Positions 17,267 to 25,656 of a stretch of 64,000 nt of DNA are shown here, one piece after another. The notes under the pieces were generated by a model. The model ran no database searches. It had not been told where the DNA came from and saw only the letters and a program-made list of their open reading frames with translations. Where the stretch lies: assembly GCF_013373065.1 (NCBI RefSeq), contig NZ_JABXIN010000005.1, positions 1 through 64,000 on the forward strand, read 5' to 3'. A program made the position numbers and the translations under genes. Every line of letters begins with the position of its first letter. Position 1 is the first letter of the stretch. The DNA comes from Algoriphagus sp. Its GTDB lineage: Bacteria; Bacteroidota; Bacteroidia; Cytophagales; Cyclobacteriaceae.

Positions 17267-18073
17267 TCAATTGGTTGAGGACTGGCTTTTTTGATAATAT
17301 TCCATTGCCTTAGGCATATTTTCATTCAATCGCTCAATTCTTCTATCAGGTCCCGGGTGGGTAGATAGGAATTCCGGTGGAGTTTCCCCTCCTGCTTTCC
17401 CCATTCGCTCCCAAAATACAGGTGCCTCTCTAGGATCATATCCTGCCAAGGCCATAAAAATCAATCCTAATTCGTCAGCTTCCAATTCATGTTGCCTAGA
17501 AAAAGCTAGCATACCTATTTGGCTTCCAATACCCACCGATTGATAAAATATTTGTTGAGTAAGCGTAGGATTTTGGCCTATAGCTGTAGAAAGAACAGAC
17601 ATTCCAAATTGCTGCACCAAAGCTTTGGACATTCTTTCTCTTGAATGGGATGCCACCGCATGAGCAACCTCATGGCCCATGACCACCGCTATTCCATTTT
17701 CATCCTGACAGATGGGCATTATTCCGGTATAGAATGCCACTTTCCCTCCGGGCATACACCATGCATTTACCTGATCAGATTCAATTAAGTTAAATTCCCA
17801 ATCAAAAGTCTCAACCAAATCTGAATACCCAGATTCAATGAGATAATCCTCTACAGCCTTTGCTATTCGTTGTCCAATTTGAACGACTTTTTGCCCATCT
17901 GCCGTGTTGGTCAAAAGCTTGGATTCCTTTTTAACCTTTTCATATTGCTCATTGACTAAGGGTTGAATCTCCTCGCTTGAAACCATCGCCAGTTGCTTTC
18001 TTCCCGTCAGAGGAACGGTGGCACAAGCATAAAAAAACAACCCTGAAATCAATATTAGAAAAGTTTTTCTCAT
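17267..18073 (-). CDS. M48-family metallopeptidase lipoprotein
   Basis: 268 residues. A lipoprotein signal ends in F-Y-A-C17. The M48C peptidase core has HEVAH at 134-138 (zinc ligands and catalytic Glu) and the third ligand in HELEADELG about 60 residues later; SDQVNAWCMPGGKVAFYTG precedes the site, as in E. coli LoiP/BepA relatives. STHPGPDRRIERL lies near the C-terminus. The TPR domain of BepA is missing, so it is the short LoiP/YcaL type, a periplasmic outer-membrane quality-control protease. A TAACTTTG box (18115-18122, reverse strand) lies about 40 bases upstream and may be its promoter. Confidence 0.93.
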   Translation of the reverse strand: MRKTFLILISGLFFYACATVPLTGRKQLAMVSSEEIQPLVNEQYEKVKKESKLLTNTADGQKVVQIGQRIAKAVEDYLIESGYSDLVETFDWEFNLIESDQVNAWCMPGGKVAFYTGIMPICQDENGIAVVMGHEVAHAVASHSRERMSKALVQQFGMSVLSTAIGQNPTLTQQIFYQSVGIGSQIGMLAFSRQHELEADELGLIFMALAGYDPREAPVFWERMGKAGGETPPEFLSTHPGPDRRIERLNENMPKAMEYYQKSQSSTN

Positions 18074-18114
18074 GTCTTAATTAAAGTTTTGATGATATAT
18101 TTCAAGAAAAATAC

Positions 18115-18122
18115 CAAAGTTA
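18115..18122 (-). promoter_or_regulatory. Candidate -7 box for the M48 peptidase gene
   Basis: The reverse strand reads TAACTTTG, 41 bases before the start codon. No -33 match is seen. Confidence 0.3.
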
Positions 18123-18166
18123 AATTGGCTTTCAAATTTTATTAAATTCAGAAAAACTTTCAGCAT

Positions 18167-18673
18167 ATGGATATCACCGAAAATGAAATTCAACTTAATC
18201 CCCAAGCTTTGGATTACCAGCGTAAAATGTCTAATCCCTTTATTTTTTGGTTTGCGATGCTGGCAAAACTCCCATCAGCAGTTTTTTGGAGATTGAGAGT
18301 CAAACATTTGGATGCTGAAAAATGCCAAGTAACCATTCCCTATTTCTGGAGATCCCAAAATCCTTTTCGCTCCATCTATTTTGCAGCTTTAGCTGGAGCA
18401 GCTGAGTTGAGCACCGGTGCCTTATGCCAACTGGCACTAGCAGGAAAAGGAAAGTTCAGCATGCTGGTGGTGGATTTTAGAGCGGAATATCATAAAAAAG
18501 CGAACCAAAAAATCACCTTTTCATGCGAGCAAGGATCCGAATTGTTTCAATTGATTGATTCTTTAAATGTAAATGACACGGCGCAGTTGACGATGATTTC
18601 AACCGGAAAAAATAAAGATGGAGAAATGGTCGCCCGATTTTTTGTTACCTGGTCCTTCAAGCGAAAGGCCTAA
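18167..18673 (+). CDS. DUF4442 protein (hotdog thioesterase-like fold)
   Basis: 168 residues with the DUF4442 layout: an N-terminal amphipathic helix, RLRVKHLDAEKCQVTIPYFWRSQNPFRSIYFAALAGAAELSTG in the centre and a beta-rich C-terminal half. The family shares the hotdog fold with acyl-CoA thioesterases, but its activity is not established. It has no signal peptide. The last four bases overlap the convergent gene at 18670. It could act on acyl-CoA or acyl-ACP; no experimental function is known to me. Confidence 0.82.
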   Translation: MDITENEIQLNPQALDYQRKMSNPFIFWFAMLAKLPSAVFWRLRVKHLDAEKCQVTIPYFWRSQNPFRSIYFAALAGAAELSTGALCQLALAGKGKFSMLVVDFRAEYHKKANQKITFSCEQGSELFQLIDSLNVNDTAQLTMISTGKNKDGEMVARFFVTWSFKRKA

Positions 18674-19395
18674 TTCAGGAAACTGGATTCTATTTCCACG
18701 AATTCTTCTAGACTTTTCATAACCTTTGCTTCAGTCCAGTCTAAGAATTCATGACTCTGATGAAACTGATTAAATTGAATGACCAGTTCATCCCATCTAG
18801 CAGGTCCAATCCTATATTTTTCCATCAATCCACTTCGAATTGAATCCGATTCAATAATTTTATAATATCCTTCCCGGCGGGAGTGCCATACCTTTTTCTT
18901 CTCGTATTCCCGGGCTAATCGTGCTTTTTTTGTAAAGTAGGAAATCACCCCGCTGAAAGCCATCCCACCTTCCGGTAGCGTTCCTGCAATCGCTTCTCCT
19001 TTGCGGGACGGAAGAGCAGCTTCATCATTTTCCCTTAAAACCAGACGACCATCTTTGAATCTGTATGAATAAGAATTATCTCGAACTTCGAACGTTGGAA
19101 GAAAGCGAGCTTTATCTTGAAGTTCGATTGTAATAAACCGCTCTTCTTCTAGAACAATTCGTTGGCTGATAAACCCGGGAAATGTTATCAATAGCGTATC
19201 TCCAGGAATTGACTTTAATGAAAAATAGCCACGTGAGTTTGTGAGAACCTCCTCATTATTTTGAAGAGATATAACGGATACATCCTCCAAAAACCCTTTA
19301 TCCTGACTATCCAAAATATTCCCGGAATAAGTGGTCTGAGCAAAAGAAGCTATTGAATACGCTAGAAGAAAGACTGAAAAGCAAAACCTAAGCAC
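18670..19395 (-). CDS. Secreted protein with carboxypeptidase-D regulatory-like domain
   Basis: A signal peptide (LRFCFSVFLLAYSIASFAQ) is followed by a CarboxypepD_reg-like beta-sandwich at about 22-95 (SGNILDSQDKGFLEDVSVISLQN, SRGYFSLKSIPGDTLLITFPGF), then a charged C-terminal region of about 140 residues without known domain. Such proteins are common in Bacteroidota envelopes, often as relatives of TonB receptors' N-terminal extension. No ATG is available. A TTG at 19401 lies inside a TATTTTTG promoter-like box (19399-19406), so I prefer the GTG at 19395 as start. Confidence 0.72.
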   Translation of the reverse strand: MLRFCFSVFLLAYSIASFAQTTYSGNILDSQDKGFLEDVSVISLQNNEEVLTNSRGYFSLKSIPGDTLLITFPGFISQRIVLEEERFITIELQDKARFLPTFEVRDNSYSYRFKDGRLVLRENDEAALPSRKGEAIAGTLPEGGMAFSGVISYFTKKARLAREYEKKKVWHSRREGYYKIIESDSIRSGLMEKYRIGPARWDELVIQFNQFHQSHEFLDWTEAKVMKSLEEFVEIESSFLN

Positions 19396-19398
19396 AAA

Positions 19399-19406
19399 CA
19401 AAAATA
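19399..19406 (-). promoter_or_regulatory. Candidate -7 box overlapping the annotated 5' end of the regulatory-domain gene
   Basis: The reverse strand reads TATTTTTG, with TTTC 20 bases upstream (19427-19430). If real, transcription starts within a few bases of the GTG at 19395, giving an almost leaderless message. Confidence 0.3.
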
Positions 19407-19459
19407 AGTGGGGGTCAAAGTTTTGAGAAATTAATCAGGTTAAAAGAACCTAAAAGCGA

Positions 19460-20116
19460 TTAATCAATTCCTATAAGCCTATCTTCTCCCAAAAACTCAT
19501 CAACTTCTGTTCGATACCAGCTTCTGTTTTTTGGTATTTTCATGCCATCCACTTCTAACAATCCATCTAGATAAATAATCTCCCCTTTCTTTGCCTCTAA
19601 GTCCTGATAAAATTTGTAGGCTTCTAGTTGGAAGGTGTTAGGATCTAAATAAAAGTACCATGTATCCTTTTCGTAGGGAACCTTCACCACCCAGTAATCT
19701 TTTCCATTCAGCATTTCACGAGTAGCATCTGGGCTTATCGTTGTACCCGGGTCCAAGATTTTCATAGGCAAGCCCCACAAATAGGTATAATAATTCCGAA
19801 GCATTAAGGCTCGACTTTTTTCAACCTCACCCTTTAAAACCTCTACCGAATCATGCCAAACTCTAAAATGAAGATCCTCCTTGATATATTCTACGATCGA
19901 TTGGCTGTTATCAATCATTACTTGATAATTTCTAGACTCCCTTCCAGGAGGCAAACTGTCATGAATTACCATGGTACCCTTAAAATCCTTCCAATGGTTT
20001 AAAGGATCATGAAAAGCAATCGATTTTTGAATAAGATCCAATCCTAAATTCTCAGATTCCTGAGGACCTTGGCAAGAAATAAAAACAATAAGGGAAAACA
20101 GAGATAAATAGCGCAT
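19460..20116 (-). CDS. Lipoprotein of the DUF6503 type, function unknown
   Basis: 218 residues. A short lipoprotein signal ends in V-F-I-S-C15. The body is a beta-rich fold resembling LolA/LolB-type barrels (WKDFKGTMVIHDSL, YWVVKVPYEKDTWYFYLDPNTFQLEAYKFY, then GEIIYLDG). The repeated pattern of conversion from measured strands to a Y-F-Y-L-D-P turn is typical of the family I assign, but its role is not known. The gene is divergent from gluQ with only 31 bases between the start codons, so the two promoters must overlap. A periplasmic lipid- or ligand-binding job is only a guess. Confidence 0.72.
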   Translation of the reverse strand: MRYLSLFSLIVFISCQGPQESENLGLDLIQKSIAFHDPLNHWKDFKGTMVIHDSLPPGRESRNYQVMIDNSQSIVEYIKEDLHFRVWHDSVEVLKGEVEKSRALMLRNYYTYLWGLPMKILDPGTTISPDATREMLNGKDYWVVKVPYEKDTWYFYLDPNTFQLEAYKFYQDLEAKKGEIIYLDGLLEVDGMKIPKNRSWYRTEVDEFLGEDRLIGID

Positions 20117-20147
20117 TTTTATTCTTCAATGTAAGTAATTTCGAAGC

Positions 20148-21026
20148 ATGAATTACAATTTGACTCGAATAGCACCAACTCCTAGTGGTTACCTTCATCT
20201 AGGAAATGCCTATTCCTTCTTATTGACCAAGGTCCTAGCAGAAAAAATAGGTGCCAAAATATGGCTTCGAATCGATGATTTAGATCGAGAGCGATTCCGA
20301 ATGGAGTATTTGGTGGATATTTTTGAGACGTTGGATTTTTTGGAAATCAATTATGACTTAGGCCCAAAAAGCCCTGAAGATTTTTTGGTAAACTGGACTC
20401 AGCTCAATCGAATGGATTTATATCGTGATGCTATGGAGAAATTATGGGCAAAGAATCTACTTTTTTCATGTACCTGCTCCCGAAAAAAAATTAGCCAAAT
20501 GAATTCATCTGGGTATTATCTGGGGCATTGTTTGGATCGGAATATTCCAAAAACGAGAAAAGAGGCAGCTTGGAGAATCAATACGCTTCAAGATGAACTA
20601 ATCACAATTCGGGATTATTTAGGAAACAAAAAGGAGTTTGCGCTTGAAGAGGACATCGCATTTTTTATCGTTAGGAAAAAGGATACAATGCCTTCGTATC
20701 AGTTGGCTTCTCTTGTAGATGATTTAGAGTTTGGGGTTGATTTGATTGTCAGAGGCAAAGATCTTTTTACTTCAAGCTTAGCTCAACTATTCTTATCCCA
20801 ATCTCTTGATAATCATAGTTTTGAAAAAACAAGATTCTTTCACCATACCTTGTTAAGAAGTCCAGAGGGGAAAAAGCTCTCAAAGTCCGAAGGTGCGACT
20901 TCCATTCATTCACTAAGACAGAGTGGAAGAAGCCGAGCTGATGTTTTTCGGTTGATTGGAGAAATGATAAAAAGCCAAGAACCGATTGAAAGCTACGAGG
21001 ATTTCAAAAAAGTAGTTGAAGTATAA
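20148..21026 (+). CDS. gluQ: Glutamyl-queuosine tRNA(Asp) synthetase
   Basis: 292 residues corresponding to the catalytic half of glutamyl-tRNA synthetase with no anticodon-binding domain. SGYLHLGN (HIGH motif, 13-20), RIDDLD, the zinc site C108-x-C110...Y124...C128 typical of GluQ, and KKLSKSEGA (KMSKS) are all present. GluQ attaches glutamate to the queuosine at position 34 of tRNA-Asp rather than to an acceptor end. The Cys/Tyr zinc pattern and the truncation separate it from GltX. It is monocistronic with a strong terminator. With mnmA and truC it is the third tRNA modification gene here. Confidence 0.9.
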   Translation: MNYNLTRIAPTPSGYLHLGNAYSFLLTKVLAEKIGAKIWLRIDDLDRERFRMEYLVDIFETLDFLEINYDLGPKSPEDFLVNWTQLNRMDLYRDAMEKLWAKNLLFSCTCSRKKISQMNSSGYYLGHCLDRNIPKTRKEAAWRINTLQDELITIRDYLGNKKEFALEEDIAFFIVRKKDTMPSYQLASLVDDLEFGVDLIVRGKDLFTSSLAQLFLSQSLDNHSFEKTRFFHHTLLRSPEGKKLSKSEGATSIHSLRQSGRSRADVFRLIGEMIKSQEPIESYEDFKKVVEV

Positions 21027-21058
21027 AAAAAGCCCGGTATTTTCTCCCGGGCCTTTTT
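21025..21058 (+). terminator. Intrinsic terminator after gluQ
   Basis: Stem GCCCGG / CCGGGC with a 9-base loop, A-run before and T-run after. It also faces the convergent S10 peptidase gene and could act on both. Confidence 0.88.
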
Positions 21059-21064
21059 CAGAAA

Positions 21065-22546
21065 TTAATCATATTTAGCAGGAACTCCTTCACCCACCAT
21101 TGATTTTTGTATAAACTGGCGAATGTCTTCATTGGAGGTTTCTAAATCCTCTGCACGCAAATACATCATATGACCGGATCGGTATCCCTTAAATATCATC
21201 CGATCTGCCAGCTTCCCATTTGGATCAATATGCCACATGCTGTACTTGGCATTGAAGAAGTCCGTTCCTCCATCAAAATAGCCAGATTGTACCATTAAGT
21301 GTAAATAAGGGTTCTGACGCATAGCCTGTCCTAGATCATAACCTGTTGTTTCGTTTGAGCGATCCCAAGGGTGAACAGGACCAAAGAGATTGTAGGTTAA
21401 ATCCGACTCAAAACCCAATACATTCTTTGCATAGTAGTTAAAAGCTGGGGCAAAAGCATGATTCCAGCTGGTCAAAGCTGGATCAAAATCATAGCGCTCC
21501 CCACCTTCTGCCCGATCAAATCCTTTATAGCGACTATCTAGTCTTCCTACGGTCATCCCTTCATCTCGGAGAAGTTCCTTCCAGAAAAGACTTGTACCTA
21601 CCATGAGGTTGTTTTGAAGAAAAACTTCTTTATCCAATCCTGAATATCGAGCCATTTTTTGCGCCATCGCATCTTTTTCCAATGCAGAAAGACTTCCACC
21701 CTTTACCATTGCAGGTAAGACTTCTTCAACTGCGAATTTTTCAACTTCGGGGATAACTTCATCCAAATCCTTACTTTGAAGATCTGAAGGAAGTTGGCCA
21801 TGATACCAAGCAGTTGCGGCATAATACGGGAAGTAATTAGCCATTTTCACAGGACCTCCCCGATCAATTCCCATATCTGTTGGAGAAACTAAAATAACCC
21901 CATTAAAATACATCCAGTGGGAATTTTGAAGTCGGGAAACCAAGCCTGCTACTCGAGTCGTTCCGTAACTTTCACCAATAAGGTACTTGGGTGAGGACCA
22001 TCGATTTTGACGGGTGACGAAAGTATTTACCCAATCGGCTAAATAGGCAATATCAGAATTGATCCCAAAGAATTTAGACCGTGGAGTCTCTTCATTTATA
22101 ATTCGAGAATATCCGGTATTCACCGGATCCACATAAACGATATCTGCAACATCTAAAATTGAATGCGGGTTACTTTTTACCCCATAGGGCTGCACCGGAT
22201 ATCCTTCATCATCAATTTTCAACAATACAGGGCCTGTGTATGCCAAATGCATCCAAATAGAGGCTGAACCCGGACCACCATTGAAAGAAATCACAAGAGG
22301 GCGTTTGGTTTTGTCGCTTATGTCTGTTCGCTCATAATAAGTGTAAAATAATGACGCAATCGGCTCTCCATGCTCATCCCAAACCGGCTGCGTTCCAGCT
22401 ACCGAGCGATAAGGAATACGCTTTCCTTTAATCGTAACCTCTGCTGTTTTTTCAACTTTGGTTTCAACAGGAAGTTTCCGTGTTTCCTGAGCCCAAGTAA
22501 TCTGAATTATAAAGGCCAGGAAAAGAACAAAGATCGTTTTTTTCAT
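21065..22546 (-). CDS. Secreted S10-family serine carboxypeptidase
   Basis: A signal peptide (MKKTIFVLFLAFIIQITWAQ) precedes an alpha/beta-hydrolase-fold peptidase of 493 residues in all. The catalytic serine is Ser193 in GESYGTTR. The oxyanion segment SFNGGPGSAS is at 87-96. The downstream Asp is in GYFDGGTDFF and the His in GYRSGHMMY. S10 enzymes remove C-terminal residues at acidic pH and are best known from fungi and plants; a bacterial periplasmic subgroup of this length exists. The gene ends next to a terminator and has 68 bases before the K+ channel gene. Confidence 0.92.
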   Translation of the reverse strand: MKKTIFVLFLAFIIQITWAQETRKLPVETKVEKTAEVTIKGKRIPYRSVAGTQPVWDEHGEPIASLFYTYYERTDISDKTKRPLVISFNGGPGSASIWMHLAYTGPVLLKIDDEGYPVQPYGVKSNPHSILDVADIVYVDPVNTGYSRIINEETPRSKFFGINSDIAYLADWVNTFVTRQNRWSSPKYLIGESYGTTRVAGLVSRLQNSHWMYFNGVILVSPTDMGIDRGGPVKMANYFPYYAATAWYHGQLPSDLQSKDLDEVIPEVEKFAVEEVLPAMVKGGSLSALEKDAMAQKMARYSGLDKEVFLQNNLMVGTSLFWKELLRDEGMTVGRLDSRYKGFDRAEGGERYDFDPALTSWNHAFAPAFNYYAKNVLGFESDLTYNLFGPVHPWDRSNETTGYDLGQAMRQNPYLHLMVQSGYFDGGTDFFNAKYSMWHIDPNGKLADRMIFKGYRSGHMMYLRAEDLETSNEDIRQFIQKSMVGEGVPAKYD

Positions 22547-22614
22547 AGTGATTAATTTTTCTTGGAAAATAGTTGATAGACCTAGGAATATCAGCCGAAT
22601 TTACACCAATGGAA

Positions 22615-23322
22615 TTAGCGCCTGGATTCTCCAACCAATTTGGCAATTACTACGGCAGGATATAAAATTCCAATGGTAGAAAGGAAAACGGAAAGCATTT
22701 TGGACATGATGTTGATTGGATATAAATCCCCAAATCCGACGGTAGTAAGCGATACCATGCTGAAATAAATGTATTCTGAAAAGTCATCATCCAAGCCCAC
22801 CAATTGCCTATCCACACCCTGAATACTGCTTCCTGTCGTCAAATGAATAATTTCAAAGACAAAAGCTCCCAGGATTGCAACGCTTAAATAAACGTTAATC
22901 GCTCCAACCACACGATAAAAATTCACTTCCCTATCCCGAAACAAAAGCCGAAAGTTGAGCATAATGAAAACCATCATATTCATTATACCCACAATTCGTT
23001 CGAGCAAATAAAATTCCACAGGGATATCACTGAATCTCAATATTCGTAATCCCAATTGAGTGAAAAACAGGCCAGTCGTGAGGAAGATAAATACCTGCTT
23101 TTTCGAAGACCAAATTCCTGTAAAAAATAAAAATAGAAAGACCGCATTCACAAAAAGCATATGCACATGTCCATACTCAATAAGTATCGGTAATACAAAA
23201 ACAGTAAACAGTAAAATCAGCAACAAGATACCAAAGCTTGCATCCGTCAACCAATAATTTGTAAAGTGTCTAAAGTACCGTCTCATGGAAATAGGTCTTT
23301 TTGTTGCTAGCTCTTCATTCAT
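22615..23322 (-). CDS. Potassium channel-type ion channel (Kch-like, six-TM)
   Basis: 235 residues with about six membrane segments. The pore helix and selectivity filter TVGFGDLYP at 194-202 is the K+ channel signature, followed by the final transmembrane helix and almost no C-terminal tail, so there is no RCK domain. The first four segments are not rich in regularly spaced arginine, so it is not obviously a voltage sensor. The start overlaps the PhzF stop by four bases (ATGA). It is the last gene of a DinB-PhzF-channel operon. The partners give no clue to its regulation. Confidence 0.9.
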   Translation of the reverse strand: MNEELATKRPISMRRYFRHFTNYWLTDASFGILLLILLFTVFVLPILIEYGHVHMLFVNAVFLFLFFTGIWSSKKQVFIFLTTGLFFTQLGLRILRFSDIPVEFYLLERIVGIMNMMVFIMLNFRLLFRDREVNFYRVVGAINVYLSVAILGAFVFEIIHLTTGSSIQGVDRQLVGLDDDFSEYIYFSMVSLTTVGFGDLYPINIMSKMLSVFLSTIGILYPAVVIAKLVGESRR

Positions 23323-24116
23323 AGGTTTAGATTCATTTCAGCTTGATAAACGACTACGGCTTCACCAACAATTAGTACTCGGTCATCGTGTTTCTCCAAC
23401 CACATTTCACCGCCCCTTCGGCTTGCCTGAAAGGCATGTAATTTCATTTTTCCCTCCTCCTGATTCCAATAATCCATCAAGGCACAATGAGCGAATCCTG
23501 TCACGGGATCTTCCGGAACGCCTACATTCGGACCAAAGAACCGGGAAACTATATCATATTTTTCTCCTTTTGAAGTTATGATAAAACCCTCCTCACTGTT
23601 TTTTGCAATTTCCATAAAGTCGGGCTCCAAGGATCTTACCGCTTGCTCATTTTCAAGTTGAAAGATCCAGTTTTTCCGTAATTGTGCCGCTTTTACAATT
23701 CGTTTCCCAAAAAGAAATTCCTGATAAGCAGGATGCTTGTCTTCGAATGTTGGAATAAGTGGGAAATTCATTTCCAATTTCGTCCCATCAGCCCTCACAA
23801 TCAATTCTCCGCTTTTCGTGTGAAAATGAATAGTGGAATTTTCAGTGGCCCAATTTCGATGCAACATCCAACGAGAGGTAGCCAAAGTAGCATGACCACA
23901 CAAATCTATTTCTAATGTAGGCGTAAACCACCTTAATTTAAAATGCCCCACTTGATCCCCTCGTTCCACAAAAGCAGTCTCACTAAGATTCATCTCCATG
24001 GCGATTTGCTGCATTAATTGGGCATCAATTGGCTCTTCAAGCAAACAAACAGCCGCTGGATTTCCTGCAAAAGGTCGAGAGGTAAACGCATCAACAACTC
24101 CAAGGGTAAGTTTCAT
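23319..24116 (-). CDS. PhzF-family isomerase/epimerase-like protein
   Basis: Starting at the ATG at 24114-24116 gives MKLTLGVVDAFTSRPFAGNPAAV, the standard PhzF opening; the open frame extends 20 residues further upstream but without homology. NLSETAFV (catalytic Glu46) and LDLCGHATLA-like DLCGHATL are intact, with VPEDPVTGFAHCALM in the second half. PhzF relatives catalyse hydride or proton shifts (isomerase) and many have unknown substrates. This one is not in a phenazine cluster, so a general metabolite isomerase is more likely. It sits between the DinB and channel genes, overlapping the latter by four bases. Confidence 0.92.
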   Translation of the reverse strand: MKLTLGVVDAFTSRPFAGNPAAVCLLEEPIDAQLMQQIAMEMNLSETAFVERGDQVGHFKLRWFTPTLEIDLCGHATLATSRWMLHRNWATENSTIHFHTKSGELIVRADGTKLEMNFPLIPTFEDKHPAYQEFLFGKRIVKAAQLRKNWIFQLENEQAVRSLEPDFMEIAKNSEEGFIITSKGEKYDIVSRFFGPNVGVPEDPVTGFAHCALMDYWNQEEGKMKLHAFQASRRGGEMWLEKHDDRVLIVGEAVVVYQAEMNLNL

Positions 24117-24118
24117 AA

Positions 24119-24634
24119 TTAATAGCGGTTCTTTAATATCCTTAAATGATGAATAAAATGCCCCGGAATTATCCAAAATAAAGCCCTAGGGGTAATCGAA
24201 CTTCCATTAGCCTCACCCGCAAAATCCAACATATCCTCTGATAAAGTTTTAATCAAAGTCACCAGGGCTTTTCGTTGGGCGACAAAGTCTTCAAAAAGTA
24301 ACTTCTCAGGAACTTGACCAAAACGCGCATTCAATACATAAGGATCTTGATCAAATCCCGGTAAAGCTGACCGCTCTCCACGGGCAAAACATAGCCCTCT
24401 GAATGTCATTATTCTTTCTGTATCGATTACATGGCCCAAAACCTCCTTTGGCGTCCATTTCCCCTCCTCATAGGGCGTGTTAAACCATTCTGAAGTTTTA
24501 TTTGAAAATAATTTTTCCAAATCAGAAATCTGATCTTGAATCAGTTTGCAGAAATCTGTATCGGAAATCAATTCCAAATATCCCTCATAATTAGCAGGAT
24601 AATCGCCTTTCTTAGGCAGACTGAAATTTTCCAT
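24119..24634 (-). CDS. DinB-family metal-binding four-helix protein
   Basis: 171 residues, soluble. The DinB/YfiT helical bundle is recognised by the three His positions: GHVIDTERIM (first), then the GHFIHHLRIL pair near the C-terminus, which together bind one metal. KWTPKEVLGHVIDTERI is the family signature. DinB proteins include thiol-dependent transferases (bacillithiol, mycothiol), but the function of most is unknown. It is the first gene of the operon, ending two bases before the PhzF start. No promoter box is evident. Confidence 0.85.
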   Translation of the reverse strand: MENFSLPKKGDYPANYEGYLELISDTDFCKLIQDQISDLEKLFSNKTSEWFNTPYEEGKWTPKEVLGHVIDTERIMTFRGLCFARGERSALPGFDQDPYVLNARFGQVPEKLLFEDFVAQRKALVTLIKTLSEDMLDFAGEANGSSITPRALFWIIPGHFIHHLRILKNRY

Positions 24635-24880
24635 TCATGAAAAGCTTTAAAATTTACTCAATGAATAAATTTAGGGTTTAGTATAAAACCAACCTTGTGT
24701 TATAAAAAATTTATTTACCCCTTACATTAAAAGCGCGACTCAAAGTGGTGGAAAGTCACTATTTCTTCAAAATTTCCCAAAAGCTCCATTGCTCCAAATG
24801 TTTTCAGTTGAATTCTTGGACTAACTCCATTTTCCTAGGCCATTTTCCGATAGATTTAATTAAATCAATTCTAAATTTTA
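24635..24880. other. Non-coding stretch upstream of ferritin
   Basis: An AT-rich spacer of about 300 bases (to 24942) between the divergent DinB operon and ferritin. I see no tRNA, no long repeat and no open frame with coding character. The only signals are the ferritin promoter-like boxes at its right end and a weak hairpin near 24673-24690. No Fur-box-like 19-mer stood out by eye. Confidence 0.5.
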
Positions 24881-24911
24881 TGTGAGAACAAGCCATTTTG
24901 AACTAGTTTTG
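24881..24911 (+). promoter_or_regulatory. Candidate promoter for ferritin
   Basis: A -7 box TAGTTTTG (24904-24911) matches TAnnTTTG, with TGTG (24881-24884) 19 bases upstream in the place of TTTG. The ferritin ATG lies 31 bases downstream of the -7 box. Confidence 0.4.
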
Positions 24912-24942
24912 ATAGAATTAGTTTATTTGAGGTGTAAATAAA

Positions 24943-25503
24943 ATGAATATGAAAGAACGAGAAATAGTCACATTGCAACGATCCTTGTTGACGGATACAG
25001 AACAGTTATTGAACAAGCAGATTGAAATGGAAGGTAAAAGTTCCGCCTATTACCTTTCCATGGCTTCATGGTGCCACATGATGGGATATGAAAATGCTGC
25101 GAAATACCTCTACACTCATGCCGATGAGGAGCGAATGCACATGATGAAGTTATTCCAATATGTGAATGAGGCAGGTGGTCATGCTATTCAACCTGAAATC
25201 ATGGGAATCCGACATAACTTTAATTCCCTCCGGGAAGTATTTGAATTGATTTTAGAGCATGAAATTCAAGTAACGCGATCTATCAATTCAATTGTTGACC
25301 ATGCATTCTCGGTAAAGGATTTTGCTACATTCAGTTTCATGCAATGGTATGTGACAGAACAGCGCGAAGAGGAAACCATGTCTCGAAGAGCTTTGGAATT
25401 ATTCGATATTATCGGCGAAGAAGGTGTAGGATTGTGGACTATCGATCAGGAATTGGGCAAGCTTAATGCTGCTGCTCATGCTGATACGGGTGGCGCAGAA
25501 TAA
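24943..25503 (+). CDS. ftnA: Ferritin (iron storage)
   Basis: 186 residues. A nonheme ferritin with a four-helix bundle: QIEMEGKSSAYYLSMASWC (first ferroxidase Glu), HADEERMHMMKLF (the E-E-x-x-H-x-x-x-L motif), and the second half with WYVTEQREEETM (Q-x-x-E). It lacks the heme-binding Met of bacterioferritin in the usual position, and the length fits FtnA. It oxidises and stores Fe(II) in a 24-mer shell. The C-terminus ends in a short flexible ADTGGAE tail. A terminator follows. Confidence 0.95.
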   Translation: MNMKEREIVTLQRSLLTDTEQLLNKQIEMEGKSSAYYLSMASWCHMMGYENAAKYLYTHADEERMHMMKLFQYVNEAGGHAIQPEIMGIRHNFNSLREVFELILEHEIQVTRSINSIVDHAFSVKDFATFSFMQWYVTEQREEETMSRRALELFDIIGEEGVGLWTIDQELGKLNAAAHADTGGAE

Positions 25504-25522
25504 ATTCAGAACATTATCATTG

Positions 25523-25545
25523 AGCGGCATTTGCCGCTTTTTTTT
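25523..25545 (+). terminator. Intrinsic terminator after ferritin
   Basis: Stem AGCGGC / GCCGCT with a 4-base loop and an eight-T run, 20 bases after the stop codon. Confidence 0.9.
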
Positions 25546-25656
25546 GCTAAAAATTGTCAAAACCTTCCAAAACCTTATCTAAATCCAACCATTTGGGAGG
25601 CTTTAAACCTGCATCTTTCTAGGATATTAATTACTTTGCGGTAAGTCCAATTCCAT

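Noticed and set aside
24635-24942. Possible tRNA or small RNA upstream of ferritin
   Set aside because: No cloverleaf, no CCA end and no T-loop GTTCRA pattern.
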